Of a DNA stretch of 64,000 nucleotides, positions 1 to 10,681 are shown in pieces. The stretch comes from Acholoe squamosa. Taxonomy: Eukaryota > Annelida > Polychaeta > Phyllodocida > Polynoidae. Made by a program: the position numbers and the translations under genes. Every line of letters starts with the position of its first letter. Position 1 is the stretch's first letter. The stretch lies in assembly GCA_949317995.1 (NCBI GenBank), contig OX439044.1, forward strand, positions 45,650,166 through 45,714,165. The letters run 5' to 3'. The notes beneath the pieces are model-generated. The model was not told the origin of the DNA and did not search any database. It saw only the letters and a program-made list of their open reading frames with translations.

Positions 1-2192
1 TTTGTTTTTGCCACATTTATAGACAATTTGTTTTGAATACACCATGTTGAGTAATTTTCTAAATCTTCCTGTAACAATCTTTTGGATAAATCAAAGTCAT
101 GATTAGAATTGTAAATTACAGTATCATCTGCGTAAAGCTTAACTTTACATGATTTAATACAATTTGTTACATCATTGACATATAGTAGAAACAATAAAGG
201 ACCCAATATTGAGCCTTGTGGGACTCCACAGACAACCTCCTCTTTGTCAGAAATAATTCTGTTTGCAAACACCATTTGTTTTCTATTACTTAGATAATCT
301 TTGAACCAGTGGTAGTTATCTGATCTTATTCCATAGTGGTGTATTTTTAATAGTAAGACAGAATGGTCTACCGTGTCAAAAGCCTTCCTAAGGTCTATAA
401 AGGCAGCAACCATAGAATTAGCTATATTTAGCTCCCTTTTAATATCATCCATAAATTTGGCTAGGGTATCAATTGTGCTAAAGCCAGAACGGAAACCACC
501 TTGGTTCTGAGTCAATATATTTTCTTTCATCAAGAAACCATAAACTCTATTATGTACAATTTTCTCAAGAAGTTTACAAGGTAAGAGTAGAATCGATATA
601 GGTCTATAGTTATTTACATATAAAGAATTACCAGCTTTGGGTATTGGGGTTATTTTTGAAATCTTCCATGAATTTGGTACACTATTTGAGGTAAAGGATA
701 GATTGTATAATTTGACCAATTTCTCAGGAATATGTTTAAAAACGATTTTAAGTATTGATGAGGAGATGTTATGAATAGCAGATGATTTAATAATGTTAAT
801 ATCGTTCACTAGCTTTAGTACTTCTTGTACATTGGTTTCCATGGGGTCCATTTGTGCTGTAACTTTTTTATCATAAGGTTGCCATGGAATGTTAAGATCT
901 TGGGCTAGGGTTGGACCAATGTTTGCAAAATAATTGTTTATGAATTTGGAGATATCTTCTTTAGGGACAGGTATGTCATTATTTTTATGGTCTACTAAAC
1001 GTATGTCTTTTTTTGAGTTTGGGTGGCCCGGTATAAGATTGTTTATAACACGCCAGAATTTTCTATGGTCATTTTTATATTCCACAAGTTGTTCTTTAAA
1101 GAAATTTTTCCTGGCTTTGTCAATAATTTTATTGGCTGTGTTTCTGGCATCGGTTGCCTGTTTCCATTTTAAATCTGTTTTTCCTTGTCTGGCTTTCCAA
1201 AGTATTTTGTTTTTGTCTCTTATAACTTCATAAATATTTTGTGTCATCCAAGGGTCTCGATATTTTTTTACTAGGAATTTGTGTAGGGGGGCATACTTAT
1301 CTAATATTTTTCTAATGATTTCTTCGATGCGGTTCCATGCAGTCTCAACTGATTGAGTGTTGTTGAAGGTAGACCAGTCAGCATTGTCTATTTCTCTGAG
1401 AAGTAAATCATTTGGAAGTTTGCTGTATGATCTTCCTTCAATATAGACCTTTTCCTCTACAATATTCCATTTTTTTCTAATAAGGAAAACAGGCAAGTGG
1501 TCTGAAATTATATTATTGGCAACACCAGCCTTTACAAAGTTCCGTCTTAAATTTGTGAAAATAAGGTCTAATGTGGCATTTTTACGCGTAGCCTCCGTTA
1601 TTTCTTGGTTTAGTCCAAAACTCTTCATCTTGTTTAGTAAATTATTAACAGCATCTGAATCTTCAATCACATTAAAATTGAAGTCACCCATAATTACAAC
1701 TTCCATATTATCATAATTATCTATAGATTCCATTTGGGTTAATAAATCAACCATTATTTCAGTGAAGTTTAACTTCGAGCCCTCAGGTGGTCTATATAGG
1801 TTTACAAGTAGAAGTGGTTTCAAGTTGGGCTTATTAATTAAAATTGTTTGTATTTCAATGAGTTCATTTGACATATTCAGAAGTTCAAAAGCATTATAAC
1901 TGTGGGGAATGGTATGTTTGATATAAATAGCTATTCCTCCCCCTGTTTTTATATTACCTCTATCATCTAGTGTTTGTCTATCTAACCTATATCTCGCATA
2001 TCCATTGAATTGATGATCACATTCATCGTCTTCTGCTCTAAACCAAGTTTCAGAGAAGGTATATATGTCAAGCAATGCTGGATATAATTCTGCACAAATA
2101 GAGGCATAGTTTGCTTTAATACTTCTGGCATTTAAATGCAGAATACGTAGGCCTCTGGTACCTTTAAGTTGGTCAATTGAGTTGTAGTGCAT
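1..2192 (-). CDS. LINE ORF2: APE endonuclease and reverse transcriptase, C-terminus outside window
   Basis: About 730 residues are readable without a stop. ATG at 2192-2190 is preceded in frame by TAA two codons upstream, which fixes the start. The APE-type endonuclease motifs are present: N21 in LHLNARS, E48 in FSETW, D170 and N172 in GDFN, and D231-H232 in SDH. The RT follows: NNYRPISIL, motif A IDLRKAFD with D600, GVPQGSILGPLLF, and motif C YADD at 687-690. The frame is the same at the start, motif A and motif C, so there is no net frameshift. The product would nick target DNA and copy its own RNA by target-primed reverse transcription. All catalytic residues I can check are kept, suggesting recent activity. 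The 3' UTR and tail are not visible. Confidence 0.93.
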   Translation of the reverse strand, partial: MHYNSIDQLKGTRGLRILHLNARSIKANYASICAELYPALLDIYTFSETWFRAEDDECDHQFNGYARYRLDRQTLDDRGNIKTGGGIAIYIKHTIPHSYNAFELLNMSNELIEIQTILINKPNLKPLLLVNLYRPPEGSKLNFTEIMVDLLTQMESIDNYDNMEVVIMGDFNFNVIEDSDAVNNLLNKMKSFGLNQEITEATRKNATLDLIFTNLRRNFVKAGVANNIISDHLPVFLIRKKWNIVEEKVYIEGRSYSKLPNDLLLREIDNADWSTFNNTQSVETAWNRIEEIIRKILDKYAPLHKFLVKKYRDPWMTQNIYEVIRDKNKILWKARQGKTDLKWKQATDARNTANKIIDKARKNFFKEQLVEYKNDHRKFWRVINNLIPGHPNSKKDIRLVDHKNNDIPVPKEDISKFINNYFANIGPTLAQDLNIPWQPYDKKVTAQMDPMETNVQEVLKLVNDINIIKSSAIHNISSSILKIVFKHIPEKLVKLYNLSFTSNSVPNSWKISKITPIPKAGNSLYVNNYRPISILLLPCKLLEKIVHNRVYGFLMKENILTQNQGGFRSGFSTIDTLAKFMDDIKRELNIANSMVAAFIDLRKAFDTVDHSVLLLKIHHYGIRSDNYHWFKDYLSNRKQMVFANRIISDKEEVVCGVPQGSILGPLLFLLYVNDVTNCIKSCKVKLYADDTVIYNSNHDFDLSKRLLQEDLENYSTWCIQNKLSINVAKT

Positions 2193-2379
2193 AGCGGTTT
2201 AGTATATTACCGGTACATATAATAGTTAATAATGTGGGACAATACATGAGATTTATGCTGTTTCCCCCATCCCTCAGGTCAGAATAATTATTTCTAGTCA
2301 GGTCATAGGCTTCGGCCTTTATGCCACCCATGTTGACAAATTCAAAATTTTCAGGGCTGTATGTAGTTATGAGTCGCAT
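2173..2379 (-). CDS. Small ORF overlapping the ORF2 start
   Basis: A 68-aa ATG-initiated frame lies between ORF1 and ORF2 and runs 20 nt past the ORF2 ATG in another frame (+1 relative). No domain is recognised. It could be an N-terminal ORF2 extension reached by frameshifting, a translational-coupling leader that delivers ribosomes to the ORF2 ATG, or chance. Overlapping ORF junctions are known in several LINE clades, but nothing here proves use. Confidence 0.35.
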   Translation of the reverse strand: MRLITTYSPENFEFVNMGGIKAEAYDLTRNNYSDLRDGGNSINLMYCPTLLTIICTGNILNRYALQLN

Positions 2380-2699
2380 AGGGGATCTCTACTTAAAAAA
2401 AAAGACAATGTATACAGGTAAATTTTGAGAAGTTTACAGATTGATAATGTATTATAAAACAATGTGTTGCGACAACAGCACGCAGAAGTTATAGTATATC
2501 TCAATGTAACAAGATCATTAGATTTCGATGGTTTACCCATGTCCACGAGCTTAAGGAATTAATGGGTAATTTTACTACCTTACATGTCATAGTATGGTGT
2601 ATAATATTCTACACTGATCAGTTGTTATCAAAAAGATAGATAGATAGGAGTTCATATAGCCATTTGTTGGGCATTTTGAAGTTTTATTTCTTCTTGAGT

Positions 2700-3180
2700 G
2701 GGTAGGGGATCTTCTCCAGTGAGTGAGCGCCTTACTTTGACTAGCAGCTCGCCTAGTTTGTTGTCACAGTCAGATTTAGAGACATTTTGTATGTTTATTT
2801 CCTCTTTCTGTCCCAGGTGGTGCCCGCATCCGTATGTTTTGTGGGTAGTGGCCTCATACAAGTATTTGCCTTTAGAGTTGATGAGTGAGTCTCGGAGGGC
2901 TGGGATGGAGAATTTGATGACTAGGAGCTTTTCCATTACTTCCTGTTCCATGTCTAGCCATTCGTTGCTTTTGGTACATGCCTTGGCTGCGTATAGGCAA
3001 TCCAGAGAAGTTGTAGCTGCTAATACCTTTCGTAGTACTGGCATTTCTTTTGAGACAAGACACATTTTAGCACTGTAAGCCCGCTCGATAGAGTCATATG
3101 AATGGCCTTCAAACAAGATCTCGCAGTTGTATAGGTTGGAGAATGGGGAGTATTCACCCCGGAAGGCAAGCCCATCAGGG
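2700..3180 (-). other. NADAR domain segment of ORF1
   Basis: This is the domain-coding part of ORF1. The conserved glutamate of the family (in SIERAY) and the N-x-LG-xLL-x-x-vR signature are present. The usual WG of the E-D-WG motif is YG, and the usual aspartate is not obvious. The frame has no stops, so the domain was still under selection, or only recently released, when this copy inserted. Confidence 0.82.
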
Positions 3181-3876
3181 GTATTAACAGTTTTAGCATT
3201 GGCTAACGAAAGGTCATGGGGCAGCTTGTCTATGTCCTTATATTGGTAGGTTTTGCCAGTGATTACAATCAAAGTTCCCCTGACTGTACAGTCTATTCCT
3301 TTAGATTTGCCCAGGGCTTGTATCGATCTAAGGTTTCTTTGCATTTTTTTTTCTTCTTGTGTAATGTCGTCCGAGAGGTGTACTCCTCTCCAGGTGTTGT
3401 TGTTCTTGAGCCTACTCACATTGCCAAAGATCTTCATCTTATATTGTGCGGAGGAAAATACTACCACAATCGGCCTAGATTTGGGTTTGAAGTGTGGGTT
3501 TCTTTTTTGTGCTGGAGTAGGGATTTGTTTTTTCCCTCTTCGATATACAGCATCAGCCACAGTGTTCGTAAAGTCTAGGCCCACATCATTAATTAGCTGG
3601 TCTAAAATATCTCGGAGGCTAGTGGGAGTATCTTCGATAATCCCTTCAATAATCAGAACCTTTTTGCGCCTTTCCTGCTCAATTTTAGAGAATTGTTCAC
3701 TATATTTGTCATTTTCAGTTTGGATTTTTGCCACATCCTGTTCGTTTTTAACTGTTTTATCACTGTAGGTATTCAGGGCTTGGTCAATATTGTCACATCT
3801 TTTATCAATTTCTTGCAGTGTGGGAGTTTTACCTGTTGGGAAGCCCTCAGGCCCGAATAGGCGTAGTTCCATACCG

Positions 3877-4260
3877 TGTATTATTTTATGTGAATAACTT
3901 CTTCCCATAGAGATAGCATTGCAGGGCCGATCCGCACACCCCCAGTGGCGTAACGTGTGCCAATCCACCACAGCGGCCGATCCGGTACCGTAGCCTCGTT
4001 CTGGGTGCATGTAAACATTCAAAATGGTGGACCGACGCTCGTACGGGGCAATACGGTAACGGATTTTGTTAATTTTCAGTTAATTAAAGACTCTAAAAAC
4101 ATAAAATAGATATAGAACTAAACTCCCCTGGTGTCCTCGGTGGCCGATCCACCCCTCGGGAGTTGTCTCCCCCTCGGGCTAACGCCCTCGGGGGAGACAA
4201 CTCCCTCGTGGTGGATCGGCCACCTCGTACACCACGGTCGTTTAGTTTTATCTATGTATT
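3877..4260. mobile_element. 372-bp insertion inside ORF1 with 6-bp target duplication
   Basis: TGTATT occurs at 3877-3882 and again at 4255-4260; the sequence between (3883-4254) is foreign. Deleting it with one TGTATT restores the ORF1 frame exactly, which strongly supports these borders. The right part is a hairpin (4106-4255); the left part has GGATCGGCC-type words that echo the hairpin stem. The ends are not clear inverted repeats, so the class is uncertain. Confidence 0.75.
4106..4255. repeat. Imperfect hairpin with CTCGGG-rich apex
   Basis: The left arm (from ATAGATATAGAACTAAAC) pairs with the right arm (to GTTTAGTTTTATCTAT). The inner stem GGGAGTTGTCTCCCC pairs with GGGGAGACAACTCCC, and the apex is CTCGGGCTAACGCCCTCGG. 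It is part of the ORF1 insert and resembles the other hairpins in the window. Confidence 0.8.
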
Positions 4261-4669
4261 CGCACTGTCCCTCTATTTATGTCTTCTTGGGATTTAATAC
4301 GTGCTTCCAGCTCATTTATTTTGTCAACAAGGACTTTTGTGCTTGCTTTGTAGTCAAGTTTCGGCAGATATTTGGGCTCATCTTCATCAGAGGATGGATT
4401 TTCTATTGTCATTTTAGAAGTTTTTGTTAGACCGGAAGTGCCTTCCGCCATATTGGATTTAACAGGTTGGGGGTCCGTTTGGGGAAGTGGTTTCGTACTT
4501 CTGGTTCGAGAGGGCATTTGAAACAAATATTTTCCAATATGAGTAGGATGTGTAGATTGTGTTTGAAGATTATAGTATTAAGGTTTGGAAGGATGTAATT
4601 GCCCTATTTAAGCTCAAGATTTGTACCGTTGATGTTGTTGTCGCGTTGTGGAGTCAACAGGCCATGGGC

Positions 4670-4682
4670 GCCGCCATCTTGG
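4670..4682 (-). promoter_or_regulatory. YY1/TISU-type element in LINE 5' region
   Basis: On the LINE strand the sequence CAAGATGGCGGC matches the TISU/YY1 consensus SAASATGGCGGC at all 12 positions. Mammalian L1 has a YY1 site at its very 5' end that positions transcription start. Here it lies about 150 bp upstream of the ORF1 ATG, so it may mark the LINE's internal promoter. Its own ATG opens only a six-codon frame. Confidence 0.5.
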
Positions 4683-4699
4683 AAAGATCGCTGACCCGG

Positions 4700-5406
4700 T
4701 TTCTTGGCGAAGATTGAAGTGTAAATAACGGTTGAAATTATAGTCCTGTGGCTCTATATACCTCTTTTTCTTGAACTTGGTAAGTTTAAATCTCAGGTTT
4801 CCTCATAAATATAGGTGAAGCAATCTCAGGTTGCTCGTAACTCGTAGAAGTCCCCGGAGCTCGTCGCCCTACGTTTCTAGCCGTGTGCCATTGTTTCGCA
4901 ACATACCAATTTCACCTTTTCACTGGATTGTGCCCTGATGCATACATTTCAATCTTTACTGTAATGCTACTGTTATTACTATGTAGAGGAACTATTTGAT
5001 ACTGAGAGTGTGATAACAATGTTCAGGAATGGTTTATTATAGTCAATATTAAAGGTCTATTGAAGCACAGCTAAACAAAGCCTCTTAAATGCAGGGTTGG
5101 GAATACTACTATTTTGATGGGATTTACAATATCCATGCATATTTATAGAAGACACTAAGTCTTATTCAGTTTTGAATTGATAATCCAATGAAAAGGGCTT
5201 TATTAAAAGTTGGTACCATGTGGAGGGCTCAAAGTGTAAAGTGGACGTCTCAAGGTGAAAATAGACTAGCTGGAATGTTTTTAAAGATGGTTGAAAACTG
5301 TAAACAAAATATAAACATGGGTTTAAGATATATGACAGGTACAAATGCCCAAACAATTATCTTTCATCCAGTACCTTGGGCAAATTTGAGGAACTATTAG
5401 TCTAAA
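4700..5406. other. Unassigned sequence 5' of the LINE
   Basis: No convincing gene. 4700-4900 may still be LINE 5' UTR. The rest is ordinary AT-rich sequence with only short chance frames. Confidence 0.4.
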
Positions 5407-5753
5407 GATCGAATCCCACTTGGCGAAAAATGACTCAAATATCTCTGCGATTTTGGATCTCTTGTGAATTTGGGACCTTCCCCAAATTCACAAGGATATG
5501 ATTGCAGTAGGGTGTATAGAACACAAGGGCACTGTTGCGTTTGTTCATGTACTCCTTTGGTTATTTTGCCTTTGTTGATGTTTATATCTCTGTGGATTAT
5601 GTATTTCCTGGCCTAAAATCGCAAAAAGGGGCTTGTGTTCTATTCACCCTACTGTAGTTCTATCCTTGCAAATTTGGGGAAGGTCCAAAATCCGCAAGAG
5701 ATTCAAAATCGCAGAGATATTTGAGTCATTTTTCACCAAGTGGGATTCAACCC
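5407..5753. repeat. Fold-back element with GCGATTTTGG / GAATTTGGG words
   Basis: Terminal inverted repeats start GATCGAATCCCACTTGG and end CCAAGTGGGATTCAACCC. The two halves are long inverted copies: the left carries CTCTGCGATTTTGG and GTGAATTTGGG, the right their complements. The flanks are TAAA and TAAG. The same terminal sequence (GGTCGAATCCCAC) recurs at 37-38.5, 39.4 and 47.9-50.2 kb, so it belongs to a wider family. Confidence 0.85.
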
Positions 5754-8700
5754 TAAGAGTTATTAGCTACTACAAATCCCTCATTGAAAGCCTGTTCAGG
5801 AACGGTTGTCTTATGGTGAAGCTACCCTATTTCATGTAGGCCTACATGTTAACATTGACTTCTGTATCATTTAGGGCAACCAGCCATGATTTATGGTGAG
5901 TGAAGGGCTATAAAATGATGGGTTTGTGTTTTGGTTCCATCAGCTATGAATTCATCGCTTTGTATTGAATTGGGGAAAATAAGATAAGCCTCTTTAGCTA
6001 GACTCAAGGGTGATGTACCACAACTTATCCCCTAGCCCTGGAAAAACAAGTCGAGTCAGGCAAACCACTGGTTTCCAAGTTTTAACCAGGATGAGCTCTT
6101 CCAGATCCTATTGTGCATTCATGAAGTGGAGTGAAAGTAGCAATCAGCCTTACTTCAAAAAGTTCTCCAACAACACAACTTATTCATTGAATCACATAAG
6201 ATCACAACACCACTGAATTTCCATATGGATCTTCAATGAAACGATTTTCGCCATTCTTAAGGTTTCAATAATCTCCGGATTAGTAGTGCAATCTTACATG
6301 AGTTGTAAGTGCCCCATGGCCTATTAACCAACGCTTAGGTTGAACTATCAGCAATGGAGCATTGGACTATGTGTGAGTATTAACAAATTCTATAGATTTT
6401 GCATTGATTCATAAAGATTGTGTGCATGGAAATATAAGCCTTTGCTGGTTGAAAGAGTTGGGCACTGTCCACAGTCCTTAACGGAAGCATCCCTGAGTCT
6501 CAACTAATCCAATACTAGCCCTCTTCCATAATCCTAATCTCTGGATGTTAGCCTTGAACTGTTAATAATCTGAATCAAATTATCCTAGTCATGAGTCTTG
6601 TGGTTTCTATCTACCATAGGTATTTTCAATAGGCCTGTGCCCTTGCAGCAGCCGGGGTTAATCTCAGCTGTGCATTACCTTTTATACTTATTGATTGTCT
6701 TTTACTTTCTTTAATTATTGGCAGATTCACTAGCCCATGACAGCTACCTGCCCTGCCTAGCCACGCCATCAGCCATGCACACTTCTCCTAGCTGTCCTAA
6801 GATACCTCCATGGACGTGATCTGGAGTCCCCTGGCGCCATCTATACTCTCAGACACCTACAACTTTCCTCAAGCACTACTCCCTCTTTCTGGGCCATCTG
6901 GTGTTTCTTTCATTAACTACACACTAGAGGAATTTACATTGGTGTGCACACTCTGGCTCATTTGACTCCCACTCTCATAACTCTAAAGCATCATTATATT
7001 AGATACCACTATGGAAATCTTGCATCTAGACATCATAATTATCTCTGTGGTCATTGTAGGCCTACACTGTTAAAAAATTCCATAGATTTTACAGAGAATC
7101 ATTGTTAAATTTTACGGGGTTTTGCCATTATTTCTATTACAATGAAACACTGTTAGATTAAGTGATGTTACAGTGAATCTGTGTAAAACACTACGGAGAA
7201 GTGCCGTTATTTCTTTTACAGGGAATCTTCTTCTTTTTGGAAGTTTAATATCTTCTCACTAGGTGGCATTAGAGCTCACTTTGAGACTTTCTTCAATGTT
7301 CTAGACACTAAACAGATCAGATTGTACAAAATTCAAAAAGTATTCATTTTGGTTTATGCACCATTGTAATCCAAATAAAAGTCTACATAGTAGTTTCATA
7401 CATTTTTTATAAACAAAATATGATTCATCTTTGTGTGACAAAGGAGAGCAGCAGTGATATCATAGACACATTATGTGGTTATAGAAAAAAATACATAATT
7501 ATGCACACCACTGCAGTTTTCAGACCATCACAAGTCTGAGGGAATCTATGTTCTTAGATTGTTACTCTGAAGTTATGAAGGGAATGATGTGCTCCCCCCC
7601 AAGGACTCATTTAAAATCATAATGGTTATGATGTCCTCATATAAGGATGTTCAGATGAATCGTATGTGTAACCAAACCATATCTAACAATAACCTAATCC
7701 ATTGTGGATTTACAGTGAATGTGCATATGAAAAGTTAATACTTTATGGCATTGGAACCAAAACAATGTGTATTTAATTACCCTCAGTTATTGTTTAGAAA
7801 TAACTGAGAGGTAATAACGTTTTGTTTCCAGTTACATTTTTTTTTACATTTGTATAGGAAAAATTGGGGCAGATATAAAAACATGCATCAAATTCTTTGA
7901 TTTCATTGCAAGATAATAAACAAAAAATGTGACAAATGTAAATGACATGAACAATATGAATGATATATGCAAAATAGATGAAAAAAAATACAAAATCCTC
8001 AAAAAGTAATGAAAAATTTCTTTAAAATATGAAAAAACGAAAGACTTTTGGCCCTATTTTGCTAGGGTTGGTATAGTAACTGGAAACACAACTACTTTTT
8101 TAGGCCTTATATGAAGAGTGCTTGATCTTTTTAAAATTTTTATTAGTAGTACTAAATAGGCCCACTTGGTTATCCTAAATGATATAATCATGTTAGAGGT
8201 TTTACTTATACAATCACGAACATGTTTTGCAAGAGACTCCTTGCATAAATAATGCAGCCCATAAGGCATTTGTTCTCCTGTGATGTCATAGGCTGCATCA
8301 GAGATGCCTACCTCCTGCCCTTGCGCTAGCAAATGTAGTGATGAATATGTCAGAATCAATTCATTAGATGTAAAATTTACCAAATAAAGCCATTATGAAA
8401 ATAGGGTGGTCGTTTCTTTTAATCTATTCTAGCCTCTGGCTGGCAGGTGGTCCCTGACTGACTTCTTTCAGTCCTGATATCATGCTGGCGTTTTAATGGC
8501 ATGGCCAGTCCTGCTAGTGCGGACTTCATGTGTAGGACTATCTGCAGCTTTCTGTGCTGTGAGCTTTGCCATATTTTTAGTGGCATGAGTTCTGGGCCTA
8601 TTCTTTTGTTCCCTAGTGACTTTCACCCCCTTATCACTTCTTGGAGATGTCGTCTATTGTGACGTAGTGTATTGCCACTTGGGACCTTGACCACATACGA

Positions 8701-9119
8701 ACGGGGCTTTTCTCTTTTTTTCATGACTGTCTCTGGCACCTATGTCATAACTTGCCCTGGGTACAATGGCTATCTGGTTTTACTGCTTTTTGGCCTTGTC
8801 TCACCTCTCCTCCAGCCTATGTTTGACATCTTGGTCAACATCAGCCTGATGTGCAGGTAGTTCTTTAGTTACCTGCTTTCCCAGCAACATCTAAGTCGGT
8901 GATGGCATCCGATTTTCAAGTGGGGTAGCCCGTAACATGGAAGCGTTGGAGGTCCTCCTGTTTTGTGGAACTGGCATCTCATGGCTGTCCTTTACTTTGG
9001 CAGAACCGTGTGAGATGCCATCCTTGCTGTACAATTTGCCAATTAATGATATTGACCGCTTCTTTATATCTCACTTCTCTCAGATACCGAAGTATATTAG
9101 GTCCCTGAGATATAGGGAT
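5754..9119. other. Gene-poor stretch
   Basis: I see no supported gene. An open 109-codon frame at 8054-8383 (minus) is unrecognised. 8.4-9.1 kb reads as stop-riddled sequence that may be the 3' part of the gypsy remnant next door, for example a GKQVTKELPAH-like stretch near 8.85 kb on the minus strand. Confidence 0.4.
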
Positions 9120-10225
9120 TGGTCTCTTCCAGTGTAGGGCTATTGTAAGGACACCCTTTCACTGTACTATTCAAGTGCTTCGGGTCTAGGCACACCCTTA
9201 GGCTTCCATCTTTCTTTGTATTGTAGACTAGATTTGAGCACTAGTCAGTATGCTCTTTGACTTTTATGATTACCCCCATCTTCTCCATACTTCCCAGGTC
9301 TGCCTTTACTTTTGGGAGAAGGTTTATGTTACATTTCCTGGGGCAATTAACATAATGGCTCGACATCCGCCTTAAGTAGGATCCTTGCTGGGTCTTTGAA
9401 ATTCCTGATACAGTCAAACTGTTCAGAATATGACTTCTTGAGGTCCTGAAGGGAGCCAATATTCTGTCTGGACTGGGCTACTATTGTCTCTAGGTGACAG
9501 GTGACTCCCTTCTACAAGACTAGGTTGAGTGCCTCACACATAGGTAGGCCCAAAACAACAGGATCAGGCACATCAACAACATAGAATGTGGCTTTTACCC
9601 ACTCTGACTTGCCATACCTGTACAGTAGAGATAGCTTGCCTATACACTTGATGGCATACCCAGTATAATGCTGTGAGATGGGTCTGCCCAACTGGTGATA
9701 GTACCGTTGTAGGGTCAATGTCACCATACATCTGTCTTAAGGTGTGTATCAGTAATGCATTACCCTGTGCTCCAATGTTCAGTTTTAGCGTGAGTCCCTT
9801 GGTGCAATCCATGCCTGGACACTGTGATGGTTGTAAATGCACAGGATATGGTATCAAAACATTTATCAGACATTTTAATGCAATAGAAACTTTCGGTAAA
9901 TTCACCAGTGTCACTTGTATTGGATGTATCATATGAGTCGTGTCCATGTGCAGTCACTCCATGTATCTTCTTCTTCTTCTTCTGCTTAGTATTTGATGAC
10001 TTTTTATGGGGCTTGGGTTTGCTCATCATTATGCTTTCTGTCCTTATTGCTTATGTTCTTGGACCGCGATCTGCAATAATAATCAACCCAGTGCCCTCCT
10101 CTCCCATGGCAGATACACCCGTCCTCATAAGCAAAAGGCAAACCAGTGGATGAAGAGTATCTAGACCTGGTGTAGTCTGGAACTATTCTCAGCCCCGGTC
10201 CCTCAACACACATAGCTATGCACAT
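9120..10225 (-). pseudogene. Decayed Ty3/gypsy Gag-Pol fragment
   Basis: On the minus strand several frames give pieces in the right order: a degenerate CCHC-like knuckle (CICHGRGGHW, about 10.10 kb); a retropepsin start with GAQGN just after the position of the catalytic DTG, which here reads NIG; retropepsin and linker (YGKSEWVKATFYVVDVPDP, then LGLPMCEAL); then RT entry (PRKCNINLLPKVKADL, EKMGVIIKV, KKDGSLRVCLDP). Frameshifts and in-frame stops separate the pieces. This order is typical of Ty3/gypsy pol in invertebrates. It is dead: the protease aspartate is lost and no frame covers RT. No LTRs were found beside it. Confidence 0.82.
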
Positions 10226-10681
10226 ACAAGATGTGGGGAAGGTAAGAGGTTCTCTACTCTCTTGCAGTTATTTTTCCGCAGAATTAAGGTCTAAACTTGG
10301 AAACCCTTTTTGGTGAGTTCCCAATCACCTACTAGCAAACATTTCTTGTACTTTCTGGCATGTGTTATCATCCTCTCTGAATATAATATTTGGTACCAAA
10401 TTAAAGAGAAAATATTGGACTTTAAGGAAAGCCTCACCTACAGATGAACCCTGTGGTTAATATTTATATAATATCTAGGGATCTTTGAGGATAATGAAGA
10501 AACTCAACAAAATTAAGAAGCCTGAAGATTATTAGTACCTATTATCTCATGATTTTCATTGAGTTGAACTCATTTTACCACTAATTACTTTTACATAGTA
10601 TAACTGATATACTGGTGAGTCTAAACACCTAAAAATATGAAATTATTAAAATTCTAAATTTTCCCTTTATGCCTAATTATC

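Larger units (their letters stand above)
2652..4517 (-). pseudogene. LINE ORF1 with C-terminal NADAR domain, split by an insertion
   Basis: ORF1 starts at ATG 4517 and is interrupted by the 3883-4254 insert. Leaving out the insert and one 6-bp target copy gives 1488 nt, exactly 496 codons with stop, so the ancestral ORF was 495 aa. In order: a polar N-terminus, a coiled coil that would run across the insertion point, an RRM-like L1-ORF1 region (from KVLIIEGI through VVVFSSAQYKMKIF to TLIVITGKTY), then a NADAR (old DUF1768/YbiA) domain of about 150 residues. NADAR hallmarks are FSNLY, GHSYDSIERAYSAK, a tryptophan before the mid helix, YEATTHKTYGCG in place of the usual E..D..WG.G, and NKLGELLVKVR. 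L1-type ORF1 binds RNA; NADAR proteins act on N-glycosidic or ADP-ribose linkages. The fusion's function is unknown. Confidence 0.87.
1..4700 (-). mobile_element. Non-LTR retrotransposon (LINE), 3' end outside window
   Basis: A two-ORF LINE reads right to left: 5' region near 4.7 kb, ORF1 (4517-2652), a 68-aa intermediate ORF (2379-2173), then ORF2 (2192 to beyond base 1). The 5' limit is inferred from an exact YY1/TISU-like site at 4670-4682, which in mammalian L1 lies just inside the 5' end; I found no target duplication. ORF2 is intact as far as it can be read, while ORF1 is split by one later insertion, so the copy is fairly recent. Clade is uncertain: an APE-type endonuclease plus RT of CR1/Jockey-like appearance combined with an L1-like ORF1. 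Confidence 0.88.

Noticed and set aside
3200..3800. Plus-strand frames of 120 and 171 codons
   Set aside because: They are shadows of ORF1 on the other strand.
8054..8383. 109-codon minus-strand frame
   Set aside because: No ATG context, domain or neighbour support; kept only as unassigned sequence.
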